From NCBI GenBank assembly GCA_964553505.1, contig CAZKKX010000098.1:1-8978 (forward strand): 8,978 bases of DNA, in the 5' to 3' direction. Shown here piece after piece: positions 1-6,860 of this stretch. The translations under genes were made by a program, and so were the position numbers. The notes below the pieces were generated by a model. The model had not been told where the DNA came from, did no database searches, and was given only the letters and a program-made list of their open reading frames with translations. How positions within the stretch are numbered: the first letter of the stretch is position 1; every line of letters begins with the position of its first letter. The stretch is from JAENZQ01 sp964553505 (GTDB taxonomy: Bacteria > Bacillota > Clostridia > Peptostreptococcales > JAAYPU01).

Positions 1-242
1 CGGTATTTTTTTGCATGACAATACAATTGCCGGAGTTCGTAGCACATTCTTGAAAGTTTCCGAAGGCCATCGGCGTTCCGTAACTGAACAGGAAGTGTTA
101 TATAAGTCACCCCTTCAATCGGATATCCTTCTTCCTCCCTGAAAGCATAAACTTTATCCACTTTGGCACTATTAATAATAGGATCAATTTTGTAACGGGA
201 TAGGCTTTTACCCAAACGTCCCAATACTACAAATACGATCAT
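1..242 (-). CDS. Probable glycosyltransferase, N-terminal fragment (runs off the window)
   Basis: This is the first 80 codons of a gene whose 3' part lies outside the window. The start ATG (242-240) overlaps the TGA stop of the CapA gene as ATGA, so translation is probably coupled, and no Shine-Dalgarno sequence is visible. The peptide opens with a hydrophobic beta-strand and a glycine turn (MIVFVVLGRLGKSLSRYKID), followed by alternating strands and helices ('DKVYAF', 'GVTYITLP'). That pattern resembles the N-terminal Rossmann-like domain of GT-B (GT4-like) glycosyltransferases. The gene is open to the edge with no stop. Reading frame and coupling are seen directly; the family call is inference from fold pattern and neighbourhood, because the diagnostic C-terminal E-x7-E region is missing. 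Another cytoplasmic polysaccharide enzyme is possible. Confidence 0.55.
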   Translation of the reverse strand, partial: MIVFVVLGRLGKSLSRYKIDPIINSAKVDKVYAFREEEGYPIEGVTYITLPVQLRNADGLRKLSRMCYELRQLYCHAKKY

Positions 243-1324
243 TTTTTCAGAAGTTTTTTTTTCCACAATCCTAATAGCCGGCTTCTCGCCTCTCTGGTCA
301 TATATGGCCATTGTTTAATAAGTTCATATTTCATCTTTATCCGCTGTATAGTATGCCTGCGTTTTAGCTCCCTTAAATAATATGCTTCATACTTATTTGG
401 GAAACGCTCATATAAGTCAGTAATATAACGACCATTCATATCTAAAAGCGATTCATATTTTATTAGTTTTTTACCTTTTAATGGAACCGGCATAAAATCT
501 CTGCCAATATATAAGAGATCATGGTCGCTTTTAAACGTACCATCTTCATTTAATATAATCCGGACTACCATTCCGACACGTACATGTTCTGAATCAAACA
601 TATCGAAAACAAAATTTCCTAAACTATAATATATGACACCATGTTTATAACTTTCAACCGGTTGGATGACATGTGGATGTGAACCAATGACCAAATCGGC
701 ACCAGCATCAATGAAAGCCCTAGCATCTGCGATCTGCCATACGGCAGGCAAATGTATATATTCATTACCCCAATGAAGATAAACGATCTTCAGATCATCT
801 TTCATCATGATCATTTCATTAATACTATAAAGAACATTCTCTTTGGAGTATTCTGCATAACACCCGGGATTTTCAATATCATGAATCGCATTAAAAGCAG
901 CGATAGCTATATTTTTCCCTTTTAAATGATGACGAATTATTTTTGACCTTCCATCAAAAGAACTTTGTCCAGCAACCAGTAAACCACTGTTTTGTAATGA
1001 TTTTATAGTATCATTAAAACCCGCCATACCATGTTCGAGAATATGATTATTTGCAATAGAAACACCCGTGATACCAATACTTTTCATATACATCGCAAAC
1101 TGAATATTGCCACAATAATCAACATTATGTAAATTGTTATAACATAAAGGAGACTCCAAATTAACAAAGGCAATATCTGATTGTTGTAAATATCCTTCAA
1201 ATTTAGAAGTCCAATTGCTTCCATTGTCTTTCTGAAAATATGAAGCTATACCCTTGCCTATATTTTGCTCTGAATCTGCCGGAAATAAATCACCGGTAAT
1301 AAATATTCTTATTCCCTTGCTCAT
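239..1324 (-). CDS. CapA family protein (PGA_cap, metallophosphatase-like)
   Basis: The 361-residue protein carries the successive motifs of the CapA/PgsA family (calcineurin-like metallophosphoesterase fold): GDLFP (11-15), NLESPL (55-60), ANNH (91-94), LHWGNEY (183-189), GSHPHVIQPVE (214-224) and YYSLGNFVFD (232-241). The Asp, Asn and His residues in these motifs are the likely metal ligands. In Bacillus, CapA/PgsA supports poly-gamma-glutamate synthesis or export, but no CapB/PgsB or CapC partner is present here. The N-terminus enters the first strand directly, with no signal peptide or membrane anchor, so the protein is predicted to be cytoplasmic, unlike Bacillus PgsA. The C-terminal 60 residues are very basic and helical (KRRH, KKKLLKK end). 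Its start overlaps the flippase stop (ATGA) and its stop overlaps the next start (ATGA), placing it inside the polysaccharide operon. Family assignment is firm; the exact reaction is unknown. Confidence 0.9.
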   Translation of the reverse strand: MSKGIRIFITGDLFPADSEQNIGKGIASYFQKDNGSNWTSKFEGYLQQSDIAFVNLESPLCYNNLHNVDYCGNIQFAMYMKSIGITGVSIANNHILEHGMAGFNDTIKSLQNSGLLVAGQSSFDGRSKIIRHHLKGKNIAIAAFNAIHDIENPGCYAEYSKENVLYSINEMIMMKDDLKIVYLHWGNEYIHLPAVWQIADARAFIDAGADLVIGSHPHVIQPVESYKHGVIYYSLGNFVFDMFDSEHVRVGMVVRIILNEDGTFKSDHDLLYIGRDFMPVPLKGKKLIKYESLLDMNGRYITDLYERFPNKYEAYYLRELKRRHTIQRIKMKYELIKQWPYMTREARSRLLGLWKKKLLKK

Positions 1325-2769
1325 ATATGCTCAATTTTTCTCTTTTTTATAATTTGCATTATAACTTTACAGGTCTCTATTATGACTCTATTACTAATTA
1401 CAATAAATATAATTAGGTATGAAATCATTACTAACGTTCTTGCGATAATTCCATAAGAAGAGAATGTAAATAATACTATATATATTATAGTTGCAAGAAC
1501 CATTATAATCATTTTATTAACTTTATAGTCAATGTAATATAATTTTTGCGAGTAGTGATATATCATAATTGCTTGAAAAATATTGCCTACAGCAAATGAA
1601 ATTGGCGCTGCAGTTATTCCAAGGTCAGTTGTTTTAAGTAAGATAATCATTAAGGATGTATTGATAATCAACCCCGAATAAACCGATGCGCCCTCATAGA
1701 AGGGTTTCTTTTTAATATGTACCCCAATTTTTAAAATACTACTCATTGAAAATATAAGTATTCCCAATAGTTGAAATGGAATCAAGATGGCAGCTTTTGA
1801 ATATGTTTCGGGTGCAAGAAGTGAAACGATTTCAGGTGCATATGCGGAAATAACAATTATTACAGGAAATAGCAGGACAAATGACTCAAATACCTTAGAA
1901 TAAAAGCGCTTGGAACCAGATTCATTCATAATAGAAAAAACATAGGGTGCCCATGCCTGCTGGAAGGCTGTCAAAAGCAAACTAATAAAACCACTAACCT
2001 TTACAGCAAGTCCAATAAGTGCTATCTGATCAACAGTTTTATAACGCAGTAGTATTAATCGGTTTAGATCCTGGTTTGCCGATACGCCAAGCAATGTGAT
2101 CATTAGTATAAAACCATACATGAACATCTTAACAAACAAATGATAATTAAAGCTGAAACTAATCAACTTTTTTGATCTAATAATCAATACTAGGATAAGA
2201 ATGCTTAATCCCGAAATATTACCAGCAAAAACACTTTTTATCCCCCATTTTGAGATAAACACATAAACAAGAATAAAAGTAGTGGATACAATTATCTGGC
2301 TTGCAGTAAAAAGACTGAAAAGTTTCGGTTTCCTTTGAACCCTTAATAACATCTGAAGATAAAAGAAAAGAACCAACAGCGCATTGTTAACGATCATTAA
2401 GCGGAATAAAGTTTTATCAGCAACATCTTTTAAAAAAAATGAAATACTTTTCTCGGGTATAATGAACGATAATAAAACAAGTAAAAAGGATATTATCAGT
2501 AAAAATAAAAAGCCGCTTGAGACGACTTCTTTCCTGTATGCTTCTTCTTCAGAATCAAAATAAAATCGCAACATTGCTATTGCGATTTGAAAACTAAAAA
2601 CCACTGAAACAAAACTTCCGAGAGTCAAATAAACATTAAGAGTACCATATTCAGTTATTGAAAAAACTCTTGTATAAAGAGGTACAAGTAAAAAATTAAT
2701 TAGTTTTGAAACAGCTATGCCCATTCCATATATTGATACATCTTTACCTAGTTGTTTGATTCTCGACAT
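1321..2769 (-). CDS. Wzx-type polysaccharide flippase (MATE/MOP superfamily)
   Basis: This is a 482-residue, very hydrophobic protein with roughly 12-14 membrane segments and short charged loops, the usual size of PST/Wzx lipid-linked oligosaccharide flippases. The N-terminus has the family signature: a polar helix start, a glycine-rich first segment, and then P30-LYTR...S..EYG (30-42). A 'QQAWAPY'-like segment in the middle also fits. The C-terminal tail is basic (KKRKIEHI). The predicted role is moving undecaprenyl-diphosphate-linked repeat units from the inner to the outer face of the cytoplasmic membrane. The start ATG follows the epimerase stop by 4 nt and has no clear Shine-Dalgarno sequence, and the stop TGA overlaps the CapA start, so it depends on upstream translation. 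It is one of the most AT-rich genes here (bases 1381-1440 hold 13 G/C in 60 by hand count). Substrate cannot be read from the sequence. Confidence 0.9.
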   Translation of the reverse strand: MSRIKQLGKDVSIYGMGIAVSKLINFLLVPLYTRVFSITEYGTLNVYLTLGSFVSVVFSFQIAIAMLRFYFDSEEEAYRKEVVSSGFLFLLIISFLLVLLSFIIPEKSISFFLKDVADKTLFRLMIVNNALLVLFFYLQMLLRVQRKPKLFSLFTASQIIVSTTFILVYVFISKWGIKSVFAGNISGLSILILVLIIRSKKLISFSFNYHLFVKMFMYGFILMITLLGVSANQDLNRLILLRYKTVDQIALIGLAVKVSGFISLLLTAFQQAWAPYVFSIMNESGSKRFYSKVFESFVLLFPVIIVISAYAPEIVSLLAPETYSKAAILIPFQLLGILIFSMSSILKIGVHIKKKPFYEGASVYSGLIINTSLMIILLKTTDLGITAAPISFAVGNIFQAIMIYHYSQKLYYIDYKVNKMIIMVLATIIYIVLFTFSSYGIIARTLVMISYLIIFIVISNRVIIETCKVIMQIIKKRKIEHI

Positions 2770-2773
2770 ATTT

Positions 2774-3796
2774 TTAATTGGATAATGTTAAGTAATGGTA
2801 ATACCATTTACAGGCAAGTTCAAATCCTCGAATAGCATCATAATTTGGGTTATATCCTAAAATCCTTTTAATTTTTACGATTGAAGCTTGCGAATGGGGT
2901 ATATCACCTTCACGCGCAGACCCGTAATGTGGTTGGATTTTTATAATATCAGGGTCATATTTTGCTAAATTTTTACGTAATGACATGAATAATTCATTTA
3001 AAGTTATATTACCCCCAAACGCCACATTAAATACAAGACTGACTGTTGCATCTTCGGGTAATTGTATATTATATAACAAAGCTCTTTTACGGATATCTTC
3101 TGTAGTGGTAAGAGCAGCTAATTCATTCGCATGAATTACATTGTCAATATATGTAAAATCCCTTGAATAAGAACCGTCTCCGTTTATTATGGGGGATTCA
3201 TGTTTGATCAGCGCTTTGACCCATAAGGGGATAACGGCAGCGTATGCGCCATTGGGGTCCTGGTGCTTACCAAAAACATTAAAATAACGTAACCCTATGG
3301 TTTCTAATCCATATAATTCAGAAAATATACCGGCATATAATTCATTGACATATTTTGTAACAGCGTATGGAGAAAGAGGTTTACCAATATGTTCTTCTAC
3401 TTTTGGCAGTTCCTTGGAGTCTCCATAGGTTGAAGATGATGCGGCATATATAAAACGTTTTACACCTTCATCCCTTGAAGCTATCAGCATGTTTAAGAAA
3501 CCTGTGATATTTACATCATTGGTTGACTTTGGATCGTTAATAGAGCGGGGTACAGAACCTAGCGCGGCTTCATGAAACACATAATCACACCCTTTGGCAG
3601 CCTTTTGGCAGGTATCCGGATCCCGGATATCTCCTTCCATAAATTGGAAATTCGGGTGATCAATAAAACCATCCATATTCCTACGATAACCGGTTGAGAG
3701 ATTATCTAAACAAATAACTTTATTATTCTTTTTTAGAAAATATTCACAGAGATTTGAGCCAATAAAGCCGGCACCACCTGTCACTAAATATTTCAC
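2774..3796 (-). CDS. UDP-N-acetylhexosamine 4-epimerase, WbpP/TviC-like (extended SDR)
   Basis: This 340-residue extended short-chain dehydrogenase has the NAD-binding TGGAGFIG motif at residues 6-13, the ASSSTYG segment at 119-125 and the catalytic SPYAVTKY with Y144 and K148. GSVPRS (80-85), GLRYFNVFG (168-176) and DPNGAYAAVIP (180-190) are close to the sequence I know for Pseudomonas WbpP and Salmonella TviC. Those enzymes interconvert UDP-GlcNAc and UDP-GalNAc, or the corresponding uronates, in the cytoplasm. The start is GTG: it overlaps the ATP-grasp stop as GTGA, with GGAG 5 nt upstream, and gives the standard 'MKYLVTGG' N-terminus. Compared with WbpP from memory, a stretch around residues 236-254, just before FNVAFGG, looks longer. 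Substrate preference between GlcNAc and GlcNAcA is not resolved, and no 6-dehydrogenase partner is in the window. Confidence 0.88.
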   Translation of the reverse strand: MKYLVTGGAGFIGSNLCEYFLKKNNKVICLDNLSTGYRRNMDGFIDHPNFQFMEGDIRDPDTCQKAAKGCDYVFHEAALGSVPRSINDPKSTNDVNITGFLNMLIASRDEGVKRFIYAASSSTYGDSKELPKVEEHIGKPLSPYAVTKYVNELYAGIFSELYGLETIGLRYFNVFGKHQDPNGAYAAVIPLWVKALIKHESPIINGDGSYSRDFTYIDNVIHANELAALTTTEDIRKRALLYNIQLPEDATVSLVFNVAFGGNITLNELFMSLRKNLAKYDPDIIKIQPHYGSAREGDIPHSQASIVKIKRILGYNPNYDAIRGFELACKWYYHYLTLSN

Positions 3797-4824
3797 GCAT
3801 ACTCCGCATCTTTTCCGGGTTTAAAATTATTATAGTACCCACTCTTAATCTTTTTGATAAAATCTTCGACCCTTAAAATGTTACCTCCCATTTTATTGAA
3901 TTCACCTTTTTCAAAAATAAATTCATCATTTATCAGGATATATCTTCCTTGCTCCCCATTGATTTTCATATACGGCGTTTTAGTCCCAAATAAAGATTGC
4001 AGTTCATTAATATAATATTTGCCGTCCTTTGACTCCAAAACATCCATTGCCATGCAATCAAAATTCCCTTTATCACATACACTTTTAACCATTAACAATA
4101 ATTCTTTTGGAGGTGTAACCCATCCAAAAACACCCACTCCGCTGGCAAAATAACCTTTTAATAATTTTTGTTTACCGAAATAGGAATTACCAATCTTTAT
4201 AATTCGCCACTCCCATTTCAAAGGGATATATTCCTGCATTATTACGTAATGTTTTTGGGTCATTCCAAATTTCGGGATGGGTATTCCACCCTTTTTCCAA
4301 GGAGTTTTTCCCAGTGATAAACGGTAATCAATGATCCCAAAGATTTGATGAATATAATATCTCGCTCTCACTTTGCTCTTTACTATTTGCACTCCGCTGG
4401 AAGTGGCACCTCCATTTGTTTTAAATACCAGTGGCATTTTGGCAGTTTTAAGAAATTCTAGCGCGTCTTTTTTCTTATAAAAAATATTTGTTTTAGGATG
4501 AGGATATCCATTTGCAGTTAACCAATATTCATATAATCTTTTATTTTCATAAAGAAATAATTCCTTACGTGAAGGATATATTGGTATACCAAGCTCCTCA
4601 TTTATAATAAATAAGCGTTCATCAAACATATTCTTATGTTCATCAAGATTCCCTTTAATGCGCACTAGTATCCCATCAACATTTGCCTGCTTAATTTCTT
4701 CAATCCAATTCTCACTTAAAAGATCTAAAATAGTATAATCAACACCCAATTCTTTGCATGCCTCGCAATATTGATCAACGAGCATTTGGATTGAATCGAA
4801 GCTTTTTAATATTCCTAGTTTCAT
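3793..4824 (-). CDS. ATP-grasp domain protein (RimK/D-Ala ligase-like), unknown substrate
   Basis: This is a 343-residue protein. Its N-terminal half (about 1-105) looks like a pre-ATP-grasp alpha/beta domain. The rest carries ATP-grasp features: PLVFK (131-135) with the nucleotide-binding lysine, a glycine/serine loop GGATSSGV (138-145), the hinge MQEYIP (196-201), R207 in an 'EWRIIKIG' strand, D261 in 'MAMDVL', and E274 in 'YYINEL'. D261 and E274 fit the Mg-ATP site. ATP-grasp ligases activate a carboxylate as acyl-phosphate and join it to an amine or thiol, so this enzyme may attach an amino acid or similar group to a sugar or carrier; that is inference. It starts 25 nt after the rfbA stop with a weak AAGAAAG-type ribosome site, and its stop overlaps the epimerase start, so it is integral to the operon. 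No signal peptide is seen. Assignment to ATP-grasp is good; substrate is unknown. Confidence 0.82.
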   Translation of the reverse strand: MKLGILKSFDSIQMLVDQYCEACKELGVDYTILDLLSENWIEEIKQANVDGILVRIKGNLDEHKNMFDERLFIINEELGIPIYPSRKELFLYENKRLYEYWLTANGYPHPKTNIFYKKKDALEFLKTAKMPLVFKTNGGATSSGVQIVKSKVRARYYIHQIFGIIDYRLSLGKTPWKKGGIPIPKFGMTQKHYVIMQEYIPLKWEWRIIKIGNSYFGKQKLLKGYFASGVGVFGWVTPPKELLLMVKSVCDKGNFDCMAMDVLESKDGKYYINELQSLFGTKTPYMKINGEQGRYILINDEFIFEKGEFNKMGGNILRVEDFIKKIKSGYYNNFKPGKDAEYA

Positions 4825-4849
4825 TGTCTGTCTTTCTTGTTGTTATCAG

Positions 4850-5719
4850 TTATAATACATTTTTAAGATAGTCGAAATATAAACTACTTTCATGTTCCCG
4901 AATCAATTTCATCATTTGTGTCTTATTAATAAAAGATAATTTATACGCAATCTCTTCCACACACGCTATCTTCAACCCCGTCCTCTTCTCCACCGCTTTC
5001 ACAAACTCCGTGGCATCGCTCATGGCCTCGTGCGTTCCCGTATCCAGCCAGGCAAATCCTCTTCCGAGCAATTGCAATTTAAGTTGTTTATTTTTGAGAT
5101 ATTCTCTATTTATATCGGTGATCTCCAGTTCATTCCGCCAGGAGGGTTTTACGCTTTTCGCAATGTCGATCACATCATTCGGATAAAAATACAGACCGGT
5201 GATGGCATAATTCGATCTCGGTTCTTTCGGTTTTTCTACAATATCAACGACATTCTGATCTTTATCGAATTCGGCAACCCCATATCGCTGCGGGTCTTCA
5301 ACATTGTATCCAAAAATGACTGCCTTATTATCCTGTTCAACTATTCTAATGGTATTATCTAAAAGACCTTTTAATCCGGCACCGTAAAAAATATTGTCAC
5401 CCAGGATCATGCAAACATTTTCATTACCTATAAATTCCTCACCGATAATAAATGCCTGCGCCAATCCCTCGGGCTTCGGCTGCTCGGCATAGCTGAATTT
5501 GAGTCCCAACTGACTCCCGTCCCCGAGTAGTTTTTCAAAGTTCGGCAGATCCTCCGGCGTAGAGATGATCAATATCTCTCTAATTCCAGCCAACATCAAC
5601 ACCGACAAGGGATAGTAGATCATGGGCTTGTCGTACACGGGTAGGAGTTGCTTGCTGACGACCTTGGTGATGGGATGTAAGCGCGTACCTGCCCCTCCTG
5701 CTAAGATGATGCCTTTCAT
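4850..5719 (-). CDS. rfbA: Glucose-1-phosphate thymidylyltransferase RfbA/RmlA
   Basis: RfbA makes dTDP-glucose from glucose-1-phosphate and dTTP, the first step to dTDP-rhamnose and related 6-deoxyhexoses, in the cytoplasm. At 289 residues it is full length. Visible signatures are the nucleotide loop LAGGAGTRLHP (6-16), SKQLLPVYDKPMIYYP (22-37), LGDNIFYG (106-113) with the metal-binding D108, VEKP (161-164) and WLDTGTH (224-230). The start at 5719 is well fixed by a perfect AGGAGG 6 nt upstream. It heads the run of closely packed genes towards the low-coordinate end and is separated from the regulator gene by repeat element A, so it may have its own transcript start or depend on read-through. 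The middle and 5' parts look GC-richer than the last 30 codons, which resemble the AT-rich genes downstream. rfbC and rfbD are absent from the window. Confidence 0.97.
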   Translation of the reverse strand: MKGIILAGGAGTRLHPITKVVSKQLLPVYDKPMIYYPLSVLMLAGIREILIISTPEDLPNFEKLLGDGSQLGLKFSYAEQPKPEGLAQAFIIGEEFIGNENVCMILGDNIFYGAGLKGLLDNTIRIVEQDNKAVIFGYNVEDPQRYGVAEFDKDQNVVDIVEKPKEPRSNYAITGLYFYPNDVIDIAKSVKPSWRNELEITDINREYLKNKQLKLQLLGRGFAWLDTGTHEAMSDATEFVKAVEKRTGLKIACVEEIAYKLSFINKTQMMKLIREHESSLYFDYLKNVL

Positions 5720-5725
5720 TTATTT

Positions 5726-5731
5726 CCTCCT
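5726..5731 (-). promoter_or_regulatory. Shine-Dalgarno of rfbA, abutting repeat element A
   Basis: The minus strand reads AGGAGG followed by AAATAA and the rfbA ATG. It begins one base after the shared end of the repeat (GTGGTTA), so element A reaches right up to the ribosome site without destroying it. Confidence 0.85.
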
Positions 5732-6018
5732 AACCACTGATTGCATGAAGAGCTTAACCACGGATTACACAAATATCCTAACCACGGATTTCACGGATTA
5801 ACACAGATTGACACGAATTCCTTTTAAGGCTTTGATTTAATGGGCGATATGGCTTTAAAGTTTATAAAATATCTTAAGTAAAATATTGATTCTAATTGCA
5901 TAAATTAACATTGACTTCCTCAGAATTTATTTAAAGCTAAAATCTTTTTTTCCAAAATTAGGGTAAAGCCTTAATTATATTCGTGAAAATCTGTGTAATT
6001 CGTGGTGAGGCTCTTATT
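5732..6018. repeat. Intergenic repeat element A (inverted arms, no gene inside)
   Basis: This fills the rfbA-regulator gap, which holds no coding sequence. On the plus strand the left arm (5732-5819) has three tandem units opening TAACCACKGATT, at about 5732, 5755 and 5779; the middle one reads TAACCACGGATTACACAAAT. The last unit runs on as ...TTCACGGATTAACACAG...CACGAATT. The right arm (about 5979-6018) reads TTCGTG...TGTGTAATTCGTGGTGAGG, the inverted counterpart of ACCACGAATTACACA...CACGAA. The core of about 160 bp is AT-rich and contains an inner inverted pair, AAGGCTTT (5826-5833) and AAAGCCTT (5965-5972). Elements C and D share the design. The RNA could fold into a long imperfect stem. 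Whether it acts as a terminator, RNA stabiliser or mobile DNA cannot be told from sequence. Confidence 0.8.
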
Positions 6019-6036
6019 GTAATTCGATGTAATATT

Positions 6037-6342
6037 TCAAAGCTTAATCTCTTTAAGCTCTTTCTGCAGCTGATTATACTCCCGCTTCTTGCGCTCAATG
6101 AATTTTTCCGTCAGAAGGATTTTCTCCTTCATACCCTTTTGTGTCAGAAGGTATTTGTACTTTTTCTTATTGTCCGCAGTAGCGAAATTCTCAACCTTTA
6201 CAAAACCTTTTTCTATTAAAGCATTTAAAACATAGTTGATCTTTCCGACACTATAGCCCAGTTCATCGGCGAGGGTACGCTGATTTTCGATGCTCTCCGC
6301 CTTGCGAAGTATGGTGAGCTCTAGTTCTTCGTTATTATTCAT
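6037..6342 (-). CDS. MarR family EPS-associated transcriptional regulator
   Basis: This is a small 101-residue DNA-binding protein. Residues about 5-70 form a winged helix: an alpha-helical start, the helix-turn-helix 'NQRTLADELGYSVGKINYVLNALIEKGFVKV' region (20-50), and then a wing containing 'NKKKYKYLLT'. The C-terminal 30 residues (KFIERKKREYNQLQKELKEI) are a charged heptad-like helix that probably dimerises. Size, sequence and location in a polysaccharide locus match the short EPS-associated MarR-type regulators (TIGR04176, from memory). The likely role is local control of this locus. The start ATG has no Shine-Dalgarno sequence; the bases just upstream belong to the heptamer array that also covers the end of the four-helix-bundle gene. 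The stop lies about 19 nt before element A. Family call is good; targets and effector are unknown. Confidence 0.88.
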   Translation of the reverse strand: MNNNEELELTILRKAESIENQRTLADELGYSVGKINYVLNALIEKGFVKVENFATADNKKKYKYLLTQKGMKEKILLTEKFIERKKREYNQLQKELKEIKL

Positions 6343-6348
6343 GTAAAA

Positions 6349-6401
6349 GTTTAGTGTTTAGGGGTTAGTGGTTAGGGTGTTTAGTGTTTTTTAGTTTAGA
6401 G
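6349..6401. repeat. Heptamer array, downstream side of the four-helix-bundle gene
   Basis: The plus strand shows degenerate 7-bp units TTTAGTG, TTTAGGG, GTTAGTG, GTTAGGG, TTTAGTG and TTTAGAG. The array begins just upstream of the regulator's start codon and runs through the stop codon and the last codons of the four-helix-bundle gene, so it encodes that protein's low-complexity tail. It is the inverted counterpart of the array at 6810-6857. Confidence 0.72.
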
Positions 6402-6772
6402 TTGGAATTATGTCTTCTTAATTGTGAGTTTCTTAGGGAAGCTAGTCTTGGAGAAAGTTGATCAATTTCTTCCCGTACTGATATATATTTTTCCTGATCA
6501 ATGTAATTCAGATCGTAAGCTGCTGTTAATTGACTGATAACTTCCAATAAACTGCCATATGCGATTTGCGTGTAATGTGCCTGGTCCTTGTAGCTTGTTC
6601 TTGAACTGCCTTCAGCGATATTAGAGCTTACAGAAATGACGGCTCTTTGTATTTGATTGGATAAACCAAATCGTTCTTTATCGGGAAATTTACCCGTTAT
6701 TTTATAGATCCCTTTAACCAAATTTCTGATATCATCCCAAATCTCAAGTCTTTCAAATGAATAGACATGCAT
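6365..6772 (-). CDS. Four helix bundle protein (S23/IVP-type, TIGR02436)
   Basis: This is a protein of about 135 residues with the family pattern: 'HVYSFERLEIWDDIRNLVKGIY' at the start, the 'FPDKERFGLSNQIQRAVISVSSNIAEG' core, then 'YTQIAYGSLLEVISQLTAAYDL'. The family is built as four antiparallel helices; relatives are encoded in 23S rRNA intervening sequences and related folds serve as accessory proteins of diversity-generating retroelements. Its cellular role is unknown. I prefer the ATG at 6772 over the one at 6778: the AGGAGG lies 8 nt before the former but only 2 nt before the latter, and family members usually begin 'MHVYSFE'. The tail (after 'LRRHNSN') is polar, looks unconserved and is encoded by the heptamer array. 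The gene is bracketed by inverted arrays and lies 22 nt before the regulator, suggesting a cassette inserted ahead of it. Confidence 0.88.
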   Translation of the reverse strand: MHVYSFERLEIWDDIRNLVKGIYKITGKFPDKERFGLSNQIQRAVISVSSNIAEGSSRTSYKDQAHYTQIAYGSLLEVISQLTAAYDLNYIDQEKYISVREEIDQLSPRLASLRNSQLRRHNSNSKLKNTKHPNH

Positions 6773-6779
6773 TTTCATC

Positions 6780-6787
6780 CCCTCCTT
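6780..6787 (-). promoter_or_regulatory. Shine-Dalgarno that decides the four-helix-bundle start
   Basis: The minus strand reads AAGGAGGGGATGAAAATG. The strong AGGAGG is too close to the first ATG and well placed for the second, which supports a start at 6772. Confidence 0.6.
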
Positions 6788-6809
6788 CTTTACGTCCCTA
6801 TCAAATTAC

Positions 6810-6857
6810 CTCTAACCTCTAAACCCTAAACTCTCTAAGCTCTAAGCTCTAAACTCC
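6810..6857. repeat. Heptamer array, upstream side of the four-helix-bundle gene
   Basis: The plus strand holds near-perfect 7-bp units CTCTAAC, CTCTAAA, CCCTAAA, then CTCTAAG twice and CTCTAAA, with one 4-bp slip. It is the reverse complement type of the array at 6349-6401, so the two form long imperfect inverted repeats around the gene. It sits about 22 nt upstream of the gene's ribosome site. Confidence 0.75.
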
Positions 6858-6860
6858 TCA

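Noticed and set aside
5030..5362. Plus-strand open frame of 110 codons
   Set aside because: It lies antisense within rfbA, whose motifs are complete, and its translation shows no recognisable domain; a shadow frame.
5983..6219. Plus-strand open frame of 78 codons
   Set aside because: It begins in the right arm of element A and runs antisense to the EPS regulator; no family features.
6810..6857. Telomere-like sequence (CCCTAAA units) suggesting a replicon end or eukaryotic DNA
   Set aside because: The array is short, imperfect and internal to a bacterial operon, paired with an inverted array across a bacterial gene.
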